Assembly (NCBI RefSeq): GCF_039621855.1
Contig: NZ_CP155071.1
Span: forward strand, 1,550,001-1,614,000
Source: Erwinia sp. HDF1-3R
Lineage (GTDB): Bacteria > Pseudomonadota > Gammaproteobacteria > Enterobacterales > Enterobacteriaceae
Reading direction: 5' to 3'
Length of the DNA stretch: 64,000 bases
The translations under genes and the position numbers were made by a program. Shown here one piece after another: positions 1 to 11,263 of this stretch. Position 1 is the first letter of the stretch. Each line of letters opens with the position of its first letter. The notes under the pieces are model-generated. The model was not told the DNA's origin, searched no databases, and saw nothing but the letters and a program-made list of their open reading frames with translations.

Positions 1-33
1 TTATTCACAAAGATTAATCGCCGTTGGGTGAAT

Positions 34-67
34 AAAAAAACGGATGACACAGTCATCCGTTTTTTGT
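34..67. terminator. Rho-independent terminator at left edge
   Basis: Perfect inverted repeat with 9 bp arms ACGGATGAC and GTCATCCGT around a 3-nt loop, preceded by an A run and followed by a T run. It can therefore stop transcription from either side. It lies 60 bp past the lipA stop codon and probably ends both lipA and a rightward gene outside the window. In bases 1-33 I see only a possible gene tail (a frame ending in TGA at 30-32), too short to identify. Confidence 0.85.
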
Positions 68-127
68 TTGTGTTGCATGTATGTAAATAAATATGACAAA
101 TGGGCGGGCTGCCGCACGCCCGTCACA

Positions 128-1093
128 TTATTTCACTTCCAGCCCTTTTGCCTGCATATCCGCATGATACGACGAGCGCACAAAGGGACCGCAGGCGGCA
201 TGGGTAAAGCCCATTTCCATTGCGGCTTCTTTCATTTCATCAAATTCCGCCGGGCTGACGTAGCGCTGAACCGGCAGATGATGGCGGCTGGGCTGGAGAT
301 ACTGGCCGAGCGTCAACATGGTCACGCCGTGACGTCGCAGGTCGCGCATCACCTCAATAATTTCCGCATTGGTTTCACCCAGCCCGACCATCAGGCCTGA
401 TTTGGTCGGCAGTTCGGGGTGGGCCTCTTTAAAACGCTCCAGCAGCTTAAGCGACCAGTCGTAGTTTGCACCGGGGCGAACCTGCCGGTAAACGCGCGGC
501 ACGTTTTCCAGATTGTGATTAAAGACGTCCGGCGGCGTGGCGTTGAGGATCTCCAGCGCACGATCCATACGACCCCTGAAATCAGGCACCAGCGTTTCAA
601 TTTTGATGGTCGGGTTTTTAGCGCGGATAGCGCTAATGCAGTCGGCAAAGTGCTGAGCGCCGCCGTCGCGCAGATCGTCGCGGTCTACGGAGGTGATGAC
701 CACGTAGCGTAACGCCATATCCGCGATGGTCTGTGCCAGCTTTTCCGGCTCATTCATATCAGGAGCAACGGGACGGCCGTGGGCGACATCACAGAAGGGG
801 CAGCGGCGGGTACAGATGGCGCCGAGGATCATAAAAGTGGCGGTGCCGTGGTTAAAGCATTCTGCCAGGTTAGGGCAGGAAGCCTCTTCGCAGACGGAGT
901 GCAGGCCATTTTTCCGCATGGCCGCTTTGATACCCTGGATGCGGCTGGAATCCGCGGGGAGCTTGATCTTCATCCATTCCGGCTTGCGTAAAATTTCCGT
1001 GCGCTCGGTGACGACGGTTTTTACCGGGATCAGCGCCATTTTGTCTGCGTCGCGGTATTTTACGCCGCGTTCCATCTGAATGGGTTTACTCAT
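128..1093 (-). CDS. lipA: Lipoyl synthase LipA
   Basis: Radical SAM enzyme that inserts two sulfurs into octanoyl groups attached to the E2 and GcvH lipoyl domains, acting in the cytosol after LipB. The 321-residue length equals E. coli LipA. Both cysteine sets are visible: C68, C73 and C79 for the auxiliary, sulfur-donating [4Fe-4S] cluster, and C94-x3-C98-x2-C101 (CTRRCPFC) for the radical SAM cluster. The gene lies downstream of lipB on the same strand with about 220 bp between them; E. coli carries ybeF in this gap, and no such gene is present here. A small hairpin with arms ATGCGC and GCGCAT lies at 1117-1133 in the gap. Confidence 0.98.
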   Translation of the reverse strand: MSKPIQMERGVKYRDADKMALIPVKTVVTERTEILRKPEWMKIKLPADSSRIQGIKAAMRKNGLHSVCEEASCPNLAECFNHGTATFMILGAICTRRCPFCDVAHGRPVAPDMNEPEKLAQTIADMALRYVVITSVDRDDLRDGGAQHFADCISAIRAKNPTIKIETLVPDFRGRMDRALEILNATPPDVFNHNLENVPRVYRQVRPGANYDWSLKLLERFKEAHPELPTKSGLMVGLGETNAEIIEVMRDLRRHGVTMLTLGQYLQPSRHHLPVQRYVSPAEFDEMKEAAMEMGFTHAACGPFVRSSYHADMQAKGLEVK

Positions 1094-1310
1094 AATCTAG
1101 CAGGTTCCAGGTTGGCATGCGCCGGGTGCGCATAACACTTAATGAGTTGTTTAACCATCATCCTTCAGATAATCAGCGGGGCTGTTTCCTGAAGGCCAGG
1201 GGTGAGGCTCAACTTTTTTTGATAAAAGCGCGAAAATTATATCATCCCGGCCGCCGCTTTTCAGCCAGGCCGCCGCATTAAATGTGACGGAATTGTAAAT
1301 CAACTCGCGC

Positions 1311-1970
1311 TTATACGAGCGGCAGACTGTTGCCTTCCAGCCAGATAACCTCGGAGCAGCCCAGCTGCCGGGCGAAGTTTTCAATCAGCAGCGGGCCAAC
1401 CTCAGCGGGCTGAACGTCCGGCTTAAGCGCGCTAAGCTGCGTCATTTCCAGACCGGCATAGCCGCAGGGATTGATGCGCAGGAAAGGCGAGAGATCCATC
1501 GCGACATTTAGCGCCAGACCGTGGAACGAGCAGCCTTTACGGATGCGCAGTCCCAGCGAGCAGATCTTTTTGTCATCCACGTACACGCCCGGTGCATCGG
1601 GTCTTGCACAAGCGGAGAGAGAAAAGCAGGCGAGGGTGTCGATAACCGTTTGCTCAATAGCCGTCACCAGCTGTCGCACGCCGATTTTTCTGCGCTTGAG
1701 GTTAACCATTACGTACATCACCTGCTGTCCGGGGCCGTGATAGGTTACCTGACCGCCGCGATCGCTCTGAACGACAGGGATATTCCCGGTCATAAGCAGA
1801 TGTTCTGCCTTACCTGCCTGTCCCTGAGTAAATACCGGCGGATGTTCAACCAGCCAGATTTCATCGGGCGTCGCGTCGTCGCGTCGATCGGTAAAGGTAT
1901 GCATGGCCTGTGAAACAGGCTCCCAGGGCTGGAGACCCAGCTGGCGAATAAGCAGCGTATCTGGTGACAA
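1311..1970 (-). CDS. lipB: Octanoyltransferase LipB
   Basis: Transfers octanoate from acyl carrier protein to lipoyl domains, the first step of protein lipoylation. The family signature [13 protein letters not shown] and the [18 protein letters not shown] stretch with the catalytic lysine are present, and INPCGYAGL supplies the catalytic cysteine. The reading frame is open upstream to 2039, but homology begins at [16 protein letters not shown] place the start at a TTG codon (1968-1970), which gives 219 residues, close to the E. coli length of 213; the extra upstream residues look nothing like the family. The TTG choice is inference. The gene follows ybeD. Confidence 0.93.
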   Translation of the reverse strand: MSPDTLLIRQLGLQPWEPVSQAMHTFTDRRDDATPDEIWLVEHPPVFTQGQAGKAEHLLMTGNIPVVQSDRGGQVTYHGPGQQVMYVMVNLKRRKIGVRQLVTAIEQTVIDTLACFSLSACARPDAPGVYVDDKKICSLGLRIRKGCSFHGLALNVAMDLSPFLRINPCGYAGLEMTQLSALKPDVQPAEVGPLLIENFARQLGCSEVIWLEGNSLPLV

Positions 1971-2054
1971 AACGAGTGGTCCGTTCAATATTCGGCAGGG
2001 GAGTATAGCGTTTGCGGCGGGCAACAACCAGTTACCCACCGCAGTTTGGCGGGA

Positions 2055-2318
2055 TTACAGCACCATGCGAACAATTTCAATCTGGCCCAGTTCATCATAA
2101 AGCGTTTCTACCTGCTCAATGTGGGTCGCATTAATGGTGATAGAGACGGAGTGGTAATTGCCTTTGCTGCTCGGCTTAACGTCCGGGGAGTAGTCGCCTG
2201 GCGCATGACGCTGAACCACTTCCACGACCTGATCAACCAGCTCTGGCTGTGCCAGGCCCATAACTTTATAGGTAAAGGGCGTGGGGAATTCGAGCAGTTC
2301 TTTAAGATTGGTTTTCAT
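2055..2318 (-). CDS. ybeD: YbeD, DUF493 family small protein
   Basis: An 87-residue cytosolic protein starting [19 protein letters not shown], the usual start and length for YbeD. The frame stays open upstream to 2375, but the extra residues are not family-like, and a GGAG-type ribosome binding site precedes the internal ATG. The fold in E. coli resembles ACT-like regulatory domains. Position between dacA and lipB is conserved and suggests a link to lipoate metabolism, but the function is not established and I make no firmer call. Confidence 0.92.
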   Translation of the reverse strand: MKTNLKELLEFPTPFTYKVMGLAQPELVDQVVEVVQRHAPGDYSPDVKPSSKGNYHSVSITINATHIEQVETLYDELGQIEIVRMVL

Positions 2319-2345
2319 TGGGGGGCTCCGGTAACGCAAAATCAA

Positions 2346-2369
2346 AGGTTCCCGCCTGAGCGGGAACCT
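2346..2369 (-). terminator. Probable terminator between dacA and ybeD
   Basis: Perfect 10 bp arms AGGTTCCCGC and GCGGGAACCT around CTGA. Read on the minus strand it is followed by TTTGATTTTG, a T-rich but interrupted tail. It would end the dacA transcript just before ybeD. Confidence 0.6.
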
Positions 2370-2461
2370 GAACATCCTTCAAATATGGGGGGCTTTCGGG
2401 TCGAAATCAAGAGGCAATATGACAGTGTATAAGGCAGGCCGGGGTGGCCTGCCCGGAGCGA

Positions 2462-3673
2462 TTAGCCAAACCAGTGATGGAACATTAGCTTAATATAATC
2501 GACGATGCGACCCAGGAAGCCACCTTCCGGCATATCGTTCAGCACCACCAGGGGATGCTGCTCAACGGTTTTGCCATCCAGCTGGAAGTTGATCGTGCCA
2601 ACGACCTGGTTTTTGGTCAGCGGGGCATGTAGCTCAGTATTGCTAAGCGTGTAGCTCGCCTTAAGATCCTTCATGCGTCCGCGTGGGATGGTCAGATAAA
2701 CGTCTTTTTCCACGCCCAGCTGGACGCGATCGCTGTTACCAAACCACACCGGCTCAGAAGCAAACTCTTTACCTGCCTTCAGCGGCGCGACGGTTTCAAA
2801 GAAGCGGAAACCCCAGGTCAGCAGCTTTTTACTTTCGGTTTCACGCCCTTTATAGGTGTGACCGCCCATTACCGCAGAGATCAGACGCATCTGGCCTTCG
2901 GTAGCGGAAGCAACCAGATTGTAGCCCGCCGCCTCAGTGTGTCCGGTTTTAATCCCATCGACCTGGAGGCTGGTATCCCACAGCAGACCGTTGCGGTTGG
3001 TCTGACGAATATTGTTAAAGGTAAACTCTTTCTCTTTATAAACCGCGTATTCATCCGGGACGTCACGGATCAGCGCCTGGCCGATCAGCGCCATGTCGCG
3101 AGCCGAGCTGTATTGTCCGTCAGCATCCAGGCCGTGTACGGTCTGAAAGTGGGTATTTTGCAGACCGATGGCTTTAACATAGTTGTTCATCAGGCCAACA
3201 AAGGCATCCTGACTGCCGGCAACGTAGTCTGCCATGGCCACACAGGCGTCGTTACCTGACTGGAGCACAATACCGCGGGTAAGCTGTGAGACAGGTACGC
3301 GGTCACCCGGTTTAAGGAACATCAGGGACGACCCTTTAAACACCGGGTTACCGGTTGCCCAGGCATCTTTACCGACGGTAACGATGTCATCCTGATGGAT
3401 TTTCCCGGCTTTAACTGCCTGACCAATAACATAGCTGGTCATCATTTTTGTCAGGCTGGCTGGATCGCGACGCGCATCGGCATTTTTTTCTGCCAGTACT
3501 TTGCCCGAGTTGTAGTCGATAAGCACATAAGCTTCAGCGTCGATATCGGGTACGCCGGGGATCATGGTCTTAATATTTACGTCGTCTGCGTGAGCAAAGG
3601 AGGTCAGGCTGAGTGCAATCAGCGAACCCGCCGTCAGGCGCTTAATCAGGTGGTAGGAGGTAAGATTGTTCAT
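2462..3673 (-). CDS. dacA: D-alanyl-D-alanine carboxypeptidase DacA (PBP5)
   Basis: Removes the terminal D-Ala from peptidoglycan pentapeptides in the periplasm and helps maintain cell shape. Starting at [13 protein letters not shown] (3673) gives 403 residues, exactly the E. coli length. There is a signal peptide ending in FAHA before [12 protein letters not shown]. The serine-acylating SLTK motif has S73 and K76, followed by SGND and KTGH. The C terminus [13 protein letters not shown] is the amphipathic helix that anchors PBP5 to the inner membrane. An in-frame ATG at 3694 would add seven residues and is less likely. The gene sits downstream of rlpA in the shape-determining cluster. Confidence 0.97.
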   Translation of the reverse strand: MNNLTSYHLIKRLTAGSLIALSLTSFAHADDVNIKTMIPGVPDIDAEAYVLIDYNSGKVLAEKNADARRDPASLTKMMTSYVIGQAVKAGKIHQDDIVTVGKDAWATGNPVFKGSSLMFLKPGDRVPVSQLTRGIVLQSGNDACVAMADYVAGSQDAFVGLMNNYVKAIGLQNTHFQTVHGLDADGQYSSARDMALIGQALIRDVPDEYAVYKEKEFTFNNIRQTNRNGLLWDTSLQVDGIKTGHTEAAGYNLVASATEGQMRLISAVMGGHTYKGRETESKKLLTWGFRFFETVAPLKAGKEFASEPVWFGNSDRVQLGVEKDVYLTIPRGRMKDLKASYTLSNTELHAPLTKNQVVGTINFQLDGKTVEQHPLVVLNDMPEGGFLGRIVDYIKLMFHHWFG

Positions 3674-3826
3674 ATTAAGGACTACAACATCCATGGGCTA
3701 AGTTAGAAAAAGTGACTCACTATAGCAAAATCAGTCCTGCCCGGCATCCGTCTTTACCTGCTGACGGCTAACGGATTTAATCGGTCCGCTAGCCGTCATA
3801 CGCCTGCCAAACAGCTTCAGGTTTCG

Positions 3827-5035
3827 TTAGTGGGCGACGGTTATAAATGATTGCTGCTGCGCTTCGCTTAACAATCTGCGTTGCAGTTCGCTGGCCTGCT
3901 GGCGTGAGCTGAAGTGCCCCAGCTGAACCCGGTAAACCTTGCCCTGGTTACTGACGGTACCGGGAACGCCGAACTTTCTGCTCAGGGCATTTTTCAACTG
4001 TTGAGCCCGGGCGCTGTCGCTCAGTGCACCGACCTGCACAGCCCAGCTGCCACCGCTTGCAGCGGCGGGTGCTGAAGCGGCGGCGGCTGGTGAAGTGACC
4101 GGTGCAGCGGCGGCCTGCGAGGCGACCGGAGAGGGTGCCGTTGAAACTGTGGCGGAGGAGGCGCCGGAGGAAGCGGTCGATCCCGCAACCGTGGACGCTT
4201 CACTGCCTTCCAGTACGCCGTTGCGCAGCGGCTGCGGCGCACCCAGGAAGCCGTTGCTGCGCACCGGCGCACCCAGGTTATCATCACTATTCAGACTGCT
4301 GTTATCAACCGGGTGGGATTCAGTCTGCTGTGCGGCGGGCTGCAGATAACCCGACTGCTGGGTATCTGGCTGCTGCGTTGCGGTCTGCGGTGACGCCGCG
4401 CTGGCCGCTGCGCCTGCGCCCATTACCGTCATGCCGCCGGCAATATCCGGACGCGGTGGCAGCGCGTAACTCTGTTTCGCCACGGTGGTCCCGATGGTGC
4501 CAGGGCCGGAAAGCGAGCCGTCCGGTGCCACGGCAATGTAGTCCACCTTGACGCGGGTATTGTTGGAAATATTCAGACGATCGCCCGCCGCCTGCGACAG
4601 GTCAATAATGCGGCCAGGTATATAGGGACCACGATCGTTAACGCGCACCACAATCATCCGGCCATTCGCCAGGTTAGTGACGCGAACATAGCTGGGGAGC
4701 GGCAGAGTAGGGTGGGCGGCGGTCAGCGCGTTAGCATCAAACTCCTCACCCGTTGCGGTACGGTTACCGCTGGCCTCACTGCCATATGCGCTGGCAAGCC
4801 CGGTTTCACTGAAATTCGACGGGTCCTTTATAATGCGCCAGGTTTTTCCATTGACCGTATAATCCTGACTGGTTGCAGGATTGATCGGTTCGTAATGCGG
4901 GTCTGCGCCGCTAATTTCGACCACCGGGCCGTTGTAGGCTGGCGCGTGTTGCTGCACCGGTGCCTGCTGGTCGGTGGTGGTACAGGCTGCCAGCAGAGCC
5001 GACGCCAGGCCAATCCAAAGCCAATCCTTACGCAT
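3827..5035 (-). CDS. rlpA: Rare lipoprotein A, RlpA
   Basis: Outer-membrane lipoprotein of the division septum. The start MRKDWLWIGLASALLAAC (ATG at 5033-5035, preceded by AGAGG) gives 402 residues with a lipobox LAAC and lipidated C18. A double-psi beta-barrel domain follows, roughly residues 60-175, including GLASAYGSEASGNRTATGE and RVNDRGPYIPGRIIDLS. A long low-complexity Ala/Ser/Gln/Thr linker then leads to a C-terminal SPOR domain (about 325-400), which binds denuded glycan at the septum. In Pseudomonas RlpA is a lytic transglycosylase; activity in enteric bacteria is less clear. The linker is variable between species. Downstream of rodA. Confidence 0.95.
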   Translation of the reverse strand: MRKDWLWIGLASALLAACTTTDQQAPVQQHAPAYNGPVVEISGADPHYEPINPATSQDYTVNGKTWRIIKDPSNFSETGLASAYGSEASGNRTATGEEFDANALTAAHPTLPLPSYVRVTNLANGRMIVVRVNDRGPYIPGRIIDLSQAAGDRLNISNNTRVKVDYIAVAPDGSLSGPGTIGTTVAKQSYALPPRPDIAGGMTVMGAGAAASAASPQTATQQPDTQQSGYLQPAAQQTESHPVDNSSLNSDDNLGAPVRSNGFLGAPQPLRNGVLEGSEASTVAGSTASSGASSATVSTAPSPVASQAAAAPVTSPAAAASAPAAASGGSWAVQVGALSDSARAQQLKNALSRKFGVPGTVSNQGKVYRVQLGHFSSRQQASELQRRLLSEAQQQSFITVAH

Positions 5036-5048
5036 TTTCCAAGCCTCT

Positions 5049-6161
5049 TTAAACGCTTTTCGACAACAGTTTTCGATGAGTGTGGATTGACATAATAATC
5101 CCAAACCCGGCCATCAGGACGATCAGTGCCGAGCCGCCGTAGCTCACCAGCGGAAGCGGAACGCCCACCACAGGTAAAATGCCACTTACCATGCCAATAT
5201 TAACAAAAACATAGACAAAGAAGATTAGCATCAGCCCGCCCGCCATCACCCGTCCAAAGGTCGTTTGCGCGCGGGCGGCCATGACCAGGCCGCGCATAAT
5301 CAGCAGCACGTAGAGTACCAGCAATACCAGCACGCCGACTAATCCTAACTCTTCAGCCAGCACGGCAAAAATAAAGTCGGTATGCCGTTCGGGCAAAAAC
5401 TCCAGCTGCGACTGGGTGCCGTGCAGCCAGCCTTTGCCGCGCAGGCCACCGGAGCCGATGGCAATTTTGGACTGAATAATATGATAGCCCGCGCCCAGCG
5501 GATCGCTTTCCGGGTCCAGCAGCATCATTACCCGGTCCCGCTGATAGTCATGCATCAGAAAGAACCACAGGATAGGCACAAAGGCAGCCACTAACAGGAG
5601 CGCCACAAGGATCAGCTTCCAGCTCATGCCAGACAGAAACAGGACAAACAGGCCGGAGGCGGCGATCAGAATCGCGGTTCCCAGGTCCGGCTGTGCGGCC
5701 ACCAGCAGCGTGGGCATAAAGATCAGCACCAGCGCGATGGCGGTGTTTTTAAGCGTGGGGGGGCAAACATCGCGATTAATAAAGCGGGCCACCATCAGCG
5801 GCACGGCAATTTTTGCTATCTCCGAGGGTTGGAAACGCACGATCCCCAGGTCAAGCCAGCGCTGGGCACCTTTACTGATATGACCAAAAGCGTCAACGGC
5901 AATCAGCAGCACCACGCAGAGAATATAGAGATAGGGTGCCCACCCCTCGTACACCCGGGGCGGGATTTGCGCCATAACCATCATCATGACAAAGCCCATG
6001 GCGATTTGGCCAATTTTTCGCTCCATCATGCCGGGATCCTGGCCGCTGGCGCTCCAGATAACCAGAGCGCTGTAAACCAGCAGAGCCGAAATCAGAATAA
6101 AGAATGTCGGATCGACGTGTATTCTGGTCCAGAAAGTACGCTTCTGATGACGATCGTTCAT
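5049..6161 (-). CDS. rodA: Rod-shape glycosyltransferase RodA
   Basis: SEDS-family peptidoglycan polymerase of the elongasome, an inner-membrane protein of about ten helices that works with PBP2. Starting at [20 protein letters not shown] gives 370 residues, the E. coli length; the open frame continues upstream only into mrdA sequence. Conserved parts include [28 protein letters not shown] and [16 protein letters not shown], and the C-terminal [14 protein letters not shown]. The start lies one base past the mrdA stop, so the pair is almost certainly translationally coupled. Confidence 0.97.
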   Translation of the reverse strand: MNDRHQKRTFWTRIHVDPTFFILISALLVYSALVIWSASGQDPGMMERKIGQIAMGFVMMMVMAQIPPRVYEGWAPYLYILCVVLLIAVDAFGHISKGAQRWLDLGIVRFQPSEIAKIAVPLMVARFINRDVCPPTLKNTAIALVLIFMPTLLVAAQPDLGTAILIAASGLFVLFLSGMSWKLILVALLLVAAFVPILWFFLMHDYQRDRVMMLLDPESDPLGAGYHIIQSKIAIGSGGLRGKGWLHGTQSQLEFLPERHTDFIFAVLAEELGLVGVLVLLVLYVLLIMRGLVMAARAQTTFGRVMAGGLMLIFFVYVFVNIGMVSGILPVVGVPLPLVSYGGSALIVLMAGFGIIMSIHTHRKLLSKSV

Positions 6162-6162
6162 G

Positions 6163-8067
6163 TCACTCACCTTCATAGCCCGACGGAACGGGTGCCGCAT
6201 CGGGCAGATTGGTATTGTTGTCGCCAAGCATGATGTGGTCCAGAATCTGTCGCATGATGGTACCAACCGCAGGGCCAGCACCGCCGTTTTCCAGAATCAT
6301 CGTCACCGCCACGCGAGGATTATCATAAGGGGCAAAGGCGGTCATCAGCTTATGATCGCGCAGATGCTCGGCGATCCGGTGCGCATTATAGGTTTCATTC
6401 GCCTTCAGGCCATAGACCTGGGCGGTACCTGATTTCGCGGCAATTTTATAAGGTGCATCCTGAAAGCTTTTACGCGCGGTGCCGTTGGGGCGGTTAGCCA
6501 CGCCGTACATCCCATCTTTCGCAATCTCCCAGTAACCGGAATGAATATCCGCAATGGGAGGCGTCTCGGGCTGACGATAAGGGACTTTGACGTTGTCGAC
6601 GACGTTCGCCATCATCAGATGAGGCGTTTTTACCACGCCGTCGTTAATCAGCGTCATCATCGCTTTATTCATTTGTACCGGGGTCGCGGTCCAGTAGCCC
6701 TGACCAATGCCGACCGGAATGGTATCGCCCTGATACCAGGGTTTTTTAAACCGCTTCATTTTCCACTCGCGGGTAGGCATATTGCCCGGCGTCTCTTCCA
6801 CCAGGTCAATACCGGTCAGGTGCCCGTAGCCAAATTTGTTCATCCATTCCGACAGGCGGTCAATGCCCATATCGTAGGCAACCTGATAGAAAAAGGTATC
6901 TGCCGATTCCTCAAGGGACTTGGTGACATTCAAACGTCCATGCCCCCAGTGTTTCCAGTCGCGAAAGCGTTTCTCAGAGCCGGGAAGCTGCCACCATCCC
7001 GGATCGAACAGGCTGGTATTTCTGTTAATCACCCCGCTGGTTAGCGCGGAAACGGCAATATAGGGTTTCACCGTCGAGGCAGGAGGATAGGCTCCCTGCG
7101 TGGTGCGGTTAATCAGCGGACGGTTGGGATCGTTGAGCAGCATGTTGTAATCCTTACTGCTGATGCCATCCACAAACAGATTAGGATCGTAGCTGGGCAT
7201 GGAGACCAGCGCGAGAATGTCTCCGCTGCGGGGATCGGTGACGACCACCGCCGCGCGACTGCCCGCCAGCAGGGTTTCGATATACTGCTGGAGCTTGAGG
7301 TCGATGGTCAGGTAAATGTCCTGTCCCGCCTGAGGTGGCTGCTCATGAAGCTGGCGAATAACCCGGCCGCGGTTGTTAACTTCCACCTCTTCATAACCGG
7401 TTTTACCGTGCAGCATCTCTTCGTAAAAGCGCTCAATCCCCAGCTTGCCGATATCGTGGGTGGCAGCGTAGTTAGGCCATTTCCCTTCTTTATCCAGCCG
7501 GTCAACGTCGCGATCGTTGATTTTGGACACATAGCCCAACACGTGAGTGAGTGCGGAATTATAGGGGTAGTAGCGGCGCTGATAGCCTTTGACTTCCACA
7601 CCGGGAAAAGCGTACTGATTGACGGCAAACCGGGCAACCTGAACGTCGTTCAGGGCGGTTTTTACCGGAATAGAGGTAAAGCGGCGGGAGCGTTTACGCT
7701 CCGCTTGAAAGGCAATCAGATCTTCATCACTCAGATCGACAATGGGTCGGAGGGCCTGAAGGGTTTTTTCAAGGTCTTCCACCTTTTCCGGCACCAGCTC
7801 AATCTGATAAATGGTTCGGTTGAGTGCCAGAGGAACGCCGTTGCGATCGAAAATAATCCCGCGGCTGGGAGCGACCGGCACCAGCTTGATGCGGTTATTG
7901 TTAGAACGGGTACTGTAATCACCGTAGCGAATAATTTGCAGGTGATACAGGTTGACCACCAGTACGCCGGAGAGCAGTAAAATGCCTAAAAAAGCGGTCA
8001 GCGCCCGGCGGACAAACAGCGTCTGTTCGGCGGTGTAGTCACGAAAAGAGTTGCGTTGTAGTTTCAT
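6163..8067 (-). CDS. mrdA: Peptidoglycan transpeptidase PBP2, MrdA
   Basis: Class B penicillin-binding protein that cross-links side-wall peptidoglycan with RodA. It has 634 residues against 633 in E. coli. A single N-terminal helix (about 22-44, [18 protein letters not shown]) anchors it in the inner membrane. A dimerisation region contains [14 protein letters not shown]. The transpeptidase domain has the active-site PPASTVKP with the serine at codon 331, then SADTFFY and KSGTAQ. Order rlmH-mrdA-rodA-rlpA is the conserved cell-shape operon. Confidence 0.98.
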   Translation of the reverse strand: MKLQRNSFRDYTAEQTLFVRRALTAFLGILLLSGVLVVNLYHLQIIRYGDYSTRSNNNRIKLVPVAPSRGIIFDRNGVPLALNRTIYQIELVPEKVEDLEKTLQALRPIVDLSDEDLIAFQAERKRSRRFTSIPVKTALNDVQVARFAVNQYAFPGVEVKGYQRRYYPYNSALTHVLGYVSKINDRDVDRLDKEGKWPNYAATHDIGKLGIERFYEEMLHGKTGYEEVEVNNRGRVIRQLHEQPPQAGQDIYLTIDLKLQQYIETLLAGSRAAVVVTDPRSGDILALVSMPSYDPNLFVDGISSKDYNMLLNDPNRPLINRTTQGAYPPASTVKPYIAVSALTSGVINRNTSLFDPGWWQLPGSEKRFRDWKHWGHGRLNVTKSLEESADTFFYQVAYDMGIDRLSEWMNKFGYGHLTGIDLVEETPGNMPTREWKMKRFKKPWYQGDTIPVGIGQGYWTATPVQMNKAMMTLINDGVVKTPHLMMANVVDNVKVPYRQPETPPIADIHSGYWEIAKDGMYGVANRPNGTARKSFQDAPYKIAAKSGTAQVYGLKANETYNAHRIAEHLRDHKLMTAFAPYDNPRVAVTMILENGGAGPAVGTIMRQILDHIMLGDNNTNLPDAAPVPSGYEGE

Positions 8068-8101
8068 CCGCTGTTTTAGTGTATCCGGTTGATCCTATCG
8101 C

Positions 8102-8572
8102 CTATTCGCGGTGATAAGGATGATTCGCAGTAATGCTCCATGCACGATACAGGCTCTCAGCCACCAGCACGCGAACCAGCGGATGGGGCAGGGTAAGCGC
8201 AGAGAGTGACCAGCTCTGTTCTGCCGCCGCTTTGCAGGCGGGAGACAGCCCTTCCGGTCCACCGATCAACAGGCTGACGTCCCGGCCATCCTGCTTCCAG
8301 CGCTCCAGCTGGGTAGCCAGGTGTGGGGTTTCCCACGGCTGACCGGGAATATCCAGCGTAACGATACGATTTCCTTTACCCATCGCTGCCAGCATCAGCT
8401 CACCCTCTTTATCGAGGATGCGCCTGATATCAGCATTTTTGCCGCGCTTGCCTGCCGGAACCTCAACCAGCTCCAGCGGCATATCTTTCGGAAAGCGACG
8501 GAGATATTCCATAAATCCGCTTTGCACCCAGTCCGGCATTTTCGTGCCGACGGCGACAAGCTGCAGCTTCAC
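8102..8572 (-). CDS. rlmH: 23S rRNA pseudouridine-1915 N3-methyltransferase RlmH
   Basis: SPOUT-family methyltransferase that methylates pseudouridine 1915 in helix 69 of 23S rRNA on assembled 70S ribosomes. The 156-residue sequence is one residue longer than E. coli RlmH. The SAM-binding trefoil knot is visible in [20 protein letters not shown] and the C-terminal [20 protein letters not shown]. It lies 3 nt past the rsfS stop, so the two ribosome-related genes are co-translated. Confidence 0.97.
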   Translation of the reverse strand: MKLQLVAVGTKMPDWVQSGFMEYLRRFPKDMPLELVEVPAGKRGKNADIRRILDKEGELMLAAMGKGNRIVTLDIPGQPWETPHLATQLERWKQDGRDVSLLIGGPEGLSPACKAAAEQSWSLSALTLPHPLVRVLVAESLYRAWSITANHPYHRE

Positions 8573-8575
8573 GTC

Positions 8576-8893
8576 TTAACTCCAGAGCTTTTCAAGTTCG
8601 TAGAGGAGGCGGCTCTCTTCCTGCATAACATGCACAATAACGTCACCGAGATCGACAACGACCCAGTCGGCGGTCGCTTTGCCATCGACGCCGAGCGGCT
8701 TCAGGCCTGCGGCACGGCTTTCCTGTACCACATGATCGGCAATGGAGGCGACGTGACGCGTTGAGGTACCGGTGCAGATAATCATGCAGTCGGTGATGCT
8801 GGATTTGCCCTGAACGTTAACAGAAACAATATCCTGGCCTTTTAAATCGTCGATCTTATCAATGACGAAGTCTTGGAGTGCTTGACCTTGCAA
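8576..8893 (-). CDS. rsfS: Ribosomal silencing factor RsfS
   Basis: A 105-residue protein that binds ribosomal protein uL14 on the 50S subunit, blocks subunit joining and so lowers translation in stationary phase or starvation. Recognised by the family pattern [35 protein letters not shown] and the C-terminal [18 protein letters not shown]. It starts the rsfS-rlmH pair and lies 82 bp downstream of nadD. Confidence 0.97.
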   Translation of the reverse strand: MQGQALQDFVIDKIDDLKGQDIVSVNVQGKSSITDCMIICTGTSTRHVASIADHVVQESRAAGLKPLGVDGKATADWVVVDLGDVIVHVMQEESRLLYELEKLWS

Positions 8894-8975
8894 AAGGTTC
8901 CCCCTTGGGTTTTAAGCCTGACAGTGATTTTTTCCGGTGGATCCGGAAAATTTAGCGGCGAAGTATACCATGAGC

Positions 8976-9632
8976 TTATGGGTTGCGATATAAACCCGCA
9001 TCATTGATGAATGCCAGCACGGCGGCGGGAAGAAGCCCGTCGCAGGATTGATTATGATGGCGCCGTTCGCGTATTTCCGTTGCTGAAATTGCCAGCAGCG
9101 GGGTGGCGGCCAGATAAATAAGGCCTGCCGGAGATGCATGCAGCTGCCGGGGATCGGTGGTCAGGTGTTTTGAGAGCCACTGTTGCAGCTCAGGCGTTTC
9201 CAGCTGGCTATCGTAGCCCGGACGCTTAAGCACCAGCAGATGCGTCAGAGAGAGCAAATCCTGCCAGCGATGCCACTTGTGTAAACTTAGCAGTGAATCC
9301 TGGCCAATGATAAACGCCAGAGATTGTTGTTCACCGCGCTCCTGGCGCAGCGCGGTGAGCGTTTCAAACGTCCAGGAGGGCGTTTCACGCTGCATTTCGC
9401 GCAGGTCAACATCAAAAAGCGGATTACCGGCAATCGCCAGCCTGACCATCGCGACCCGCTGGGCCGGTGTGGCTTCAGGCTGAGGGCGGTGCGGCGGTAC
9501 GTTATTAGGGAGCAGCGTAATTTTACTCAGGCCGGTCAGCGCCGCCAGTGCCTCAACCGGTTTCAGATGGCCGTAATGGATGGGATCGAAGGTCCCGCCA
9601 AAAAGAGCATGCAGCCCAGGGTTATCAGACAT
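8976..9632 (-). CDS. nadD: Nicotinate-nucleotide adenylyltransferase NadD
   Basis: Adenylates nicotinic acid mononucleotide to deamido-NAD, an essential step of NAD synthesis. It has 218 residues (E. coli 213). The nucleotidyltransferase motif [11 protein letters not shown] is at residues 12-22, and the second signature SATEIRERR is near the C terminus. The start overlaps the end of holA by 8 bp, which implies translational coupling; the same overlap order is found in E. coli. Confidence 0.97.
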   Translation of the reverse strand: MSDNPGLHALFGGTFDPIHYGHLKPVEALAALTGLSKITLLPNNVPPHRPQPEATPAQRVAMVRLAIAGNPLFDVDLREMQRETPSWTFETLTALRQERGEQQSLAFIIGQDSLLSLHKWHRWQDLLSLTHLLVLKRPGYDSQLETPELQQWLSKHLTTDPRQLHASPAGLIYLAATPLLAISATEIRERRHHNQSCDGLLPAAVLAFINDAGLYRNP

Positions 9633-10656
9633 CGCAAAAATGCTCGGGGAAGGTGCTGCTGCACAGCAGCAGCGACAGCGTTTCCAGATCGGGCCAGATA
9701 TCCTGACCGTAATCCTGTTTAAGCGTCAGCTCAATACGCGTTAGCAGGCTGAAAGCCTGGGCGAGCTGCCGGGCGGAGAGTCTCTGTAGCGCTTCGCCGT
9801 ACAGCGCCCGCCGGTTTTGCCAGACGCGATGCTGATCGAATAGCGTACGCAGCGGCGTGCCTGCCATCTGACGCTGCAAATTCAGCAGCATCATCAGCTC
9901 CCGCTGGACGGTACGCAGCAGAATAACCGGCTCGCTGTCTTCCGCCTGCATCTGCCTGAGAATGTGCCGGGCGCGCTTGTTCTTGCCCGCCAGTAGCGCA
10001 TCCACCCAGTGGAAAGGGGTAAAGTGTGCAGAATCATTGACTGCTTCCTCAACCCTGGGCAGCGTTAGCTTGCCGTCCGGCCACAGCAGCGACAGTCGCT
10101 CCAGTGCCTGAACCAGCGCCAGCAGATTACCTTCGTAGCAGTAGCAAAGCAGCTGCCTTGCCGCGTCATCCAGCGTTAGCTTAAGACTTTTTGCCCGGGC
10201 GGATACCCAGCGGGGGAGCTGTGCCTGCTCTGGGGTCTGGCAGGGCACTACAACGGCATGGGCGCTAAGGGCTTTATACCAGGCGCTATTCTCCTGGGCT
10301 TTGGTCAGCTTTGTGGCACGCAGGATCAGCAGGATATCGGCATGAAGAAGCGTGGACAGCGTGACCAGCTGCTCGCCGATCGCCGCGTTCGGCCCGTTTT
10401 CCGGCAGGGTGAGAAGCAGTGTCTGGCGGCTGGCAAACAGGCTCAGCGCCTGGCAGGTAGAGAAAATAGTGTCCCATTCGGTATGGGCATCAATGACAAC
10501 GCTGAAATGTTCGGTGAAATCCTGCTGCTGAGCCGCTGCACGTATGGCGTCCTGAGACTCCTGAAGCAGCAGGGGTTCATTACCGGTAAGGATATAGCAG
10601 GCGCGCAGCCCCTCATGGAGCTGCGCGCTGAGCTGTTCAGGATAAATCCTGATCAT
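9625..10656 (-). CDS. holA: DNA polymerase III delta subunit HolA
   Basis: Delta subunit of the clamp-loader complex; it opens the beta sliding clamp ring. The 343 residues match the E. coli length. N-terminal landmarks are [17 protein letters not shown] and [14 protein letters not shown], the AAA+-like fold in which the ATP site is degenerate. The start overlaps the lptE stop by 4 bp and the end overlaps nadD. Essential replication gene in a conserved leuS-lptE-holA-nadD series. Confidence 0.97.
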   Translation of the reverse strand: MIRIYPEQLSAQLHEGLRACYILTGNEPLLLQESQDAIRAAAQQQDFTEHFSVVIDAHTEWDTIFSTCQALSLFASRQTLLLTLPENGPNAAIGEQLVTLSTLLHADILLILRATKLTKAQENSAWYKALSAHAVVVPCQTPEQAQLPRWVSARAKSLKLTLDDAARQLLCYCYEGNLLALVQALERLSLLWPDGKLTLPRVEEAVNDSAHFTPFHWVDALLAGKNKRARHILRQMQAEDSEPVILLRTVQRELMMLLNLQRQMAGTPLRTLFDQHRVWQNRRALYGEALQRLSARQLAQAFSLLTRIELTLKQDYGQDIWPDLETLSLLLCSSTFPEHFCDV

Positions 10657-11249
10657 TTCGCCAGAGAACTGTCAGGCAGGACAGAACGTGGGGACATCTG
10701 ATCGATCGCGGACGGGGAGGCGTTCAGCGTATCAATCGCGCTGTCGTTTTCCGCCGCGTGCACGGTCAACAGCTTACGCACCAGCTGCTGGGCCGCCTGG
10801 GTCCGCATTTCGGTGATGATTATGTTCTGCTCTGAGTCTTTTGCCAGAGCCGCCAGCGGGTTATCGAAGAAGGAGCGATAGACCGTTGCGCTGATCGGGT
10901 AGATCCCCTTGTTCGGGATCAGCACCTGGGCATTGACCGTCATCATCAGTGAGTACTCGGCGGTTTTACCGTCCTGGAAGATTGAGGCGGTATCCCGTCC
11001 CTGCGTTTCACCCTGCAGGCGCAGCGACGGAACGTCTTTACGCAGGCCGGGTTTTTCAAGGATGGTTACGTTATTCAGACGGAGCTGTTCGCGCACGGCG
11101 CGGGCCAGCGGACCGTAGGGGTCTCCGGTGTCGACGATCATGGTTTTCATCTCCGGTGGGACCGAGGTGGTCCCGCGCAGATGATAGCCGCAGCCCGCGG
11201 TGATCAACACCGCCAGGCCAACTAACAATGACATTACTGGATTTCGCAC
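10653..11249 (-). CDS. lptE: LPS-assembly lipoprotein LptE
   Basis: Outer-membrane lipoprotein that plugs the LptD barrel and helps insert lipopolysaccharide into the outer leaflet. I choose a GTG start at 11247-11249 because a perfect AGGAGG sits 4 nt upstream; the reading frame begins [20 protein letters not shown] with lipobox ITAGC. This gives 198 residues (E. coli 193). The frame is also open to 11267, overlapping the end of leuS, but no ribosome binding site supports that. Conserved core: [17 protein letters not shown] and [21 protein letters not shown]. The serine-rich tail is variable. Confidence 0.95.
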   Translation of the reverse strand: MRNPVMSLLVGLAVLITAGCGYHLRGTTSVPPEMKTMIVDTGDPYGPLARAVREQLRLNNVTILEKPGLRKDVPSLRLQGETQGRDTASIFQDGKTAEYSLMMTVNAQVLIPNKGIYPISATVYRSFFDNPLAALAKDSEQNIIITEMRTQAAQQLVRKLLTVHAAENDSAIDTLNASPSAIDQMSPRSVLPDSSLAK

Positions 11250-11263
11250 AATTCCTCCTGACA

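Noticed and set aside
1-33. End of a rightward gene at the left edge
   Set aside because: Only about ten codons are visible, too little to identify; tatE is expected by E. coli gene order, but the residues do not prove it.
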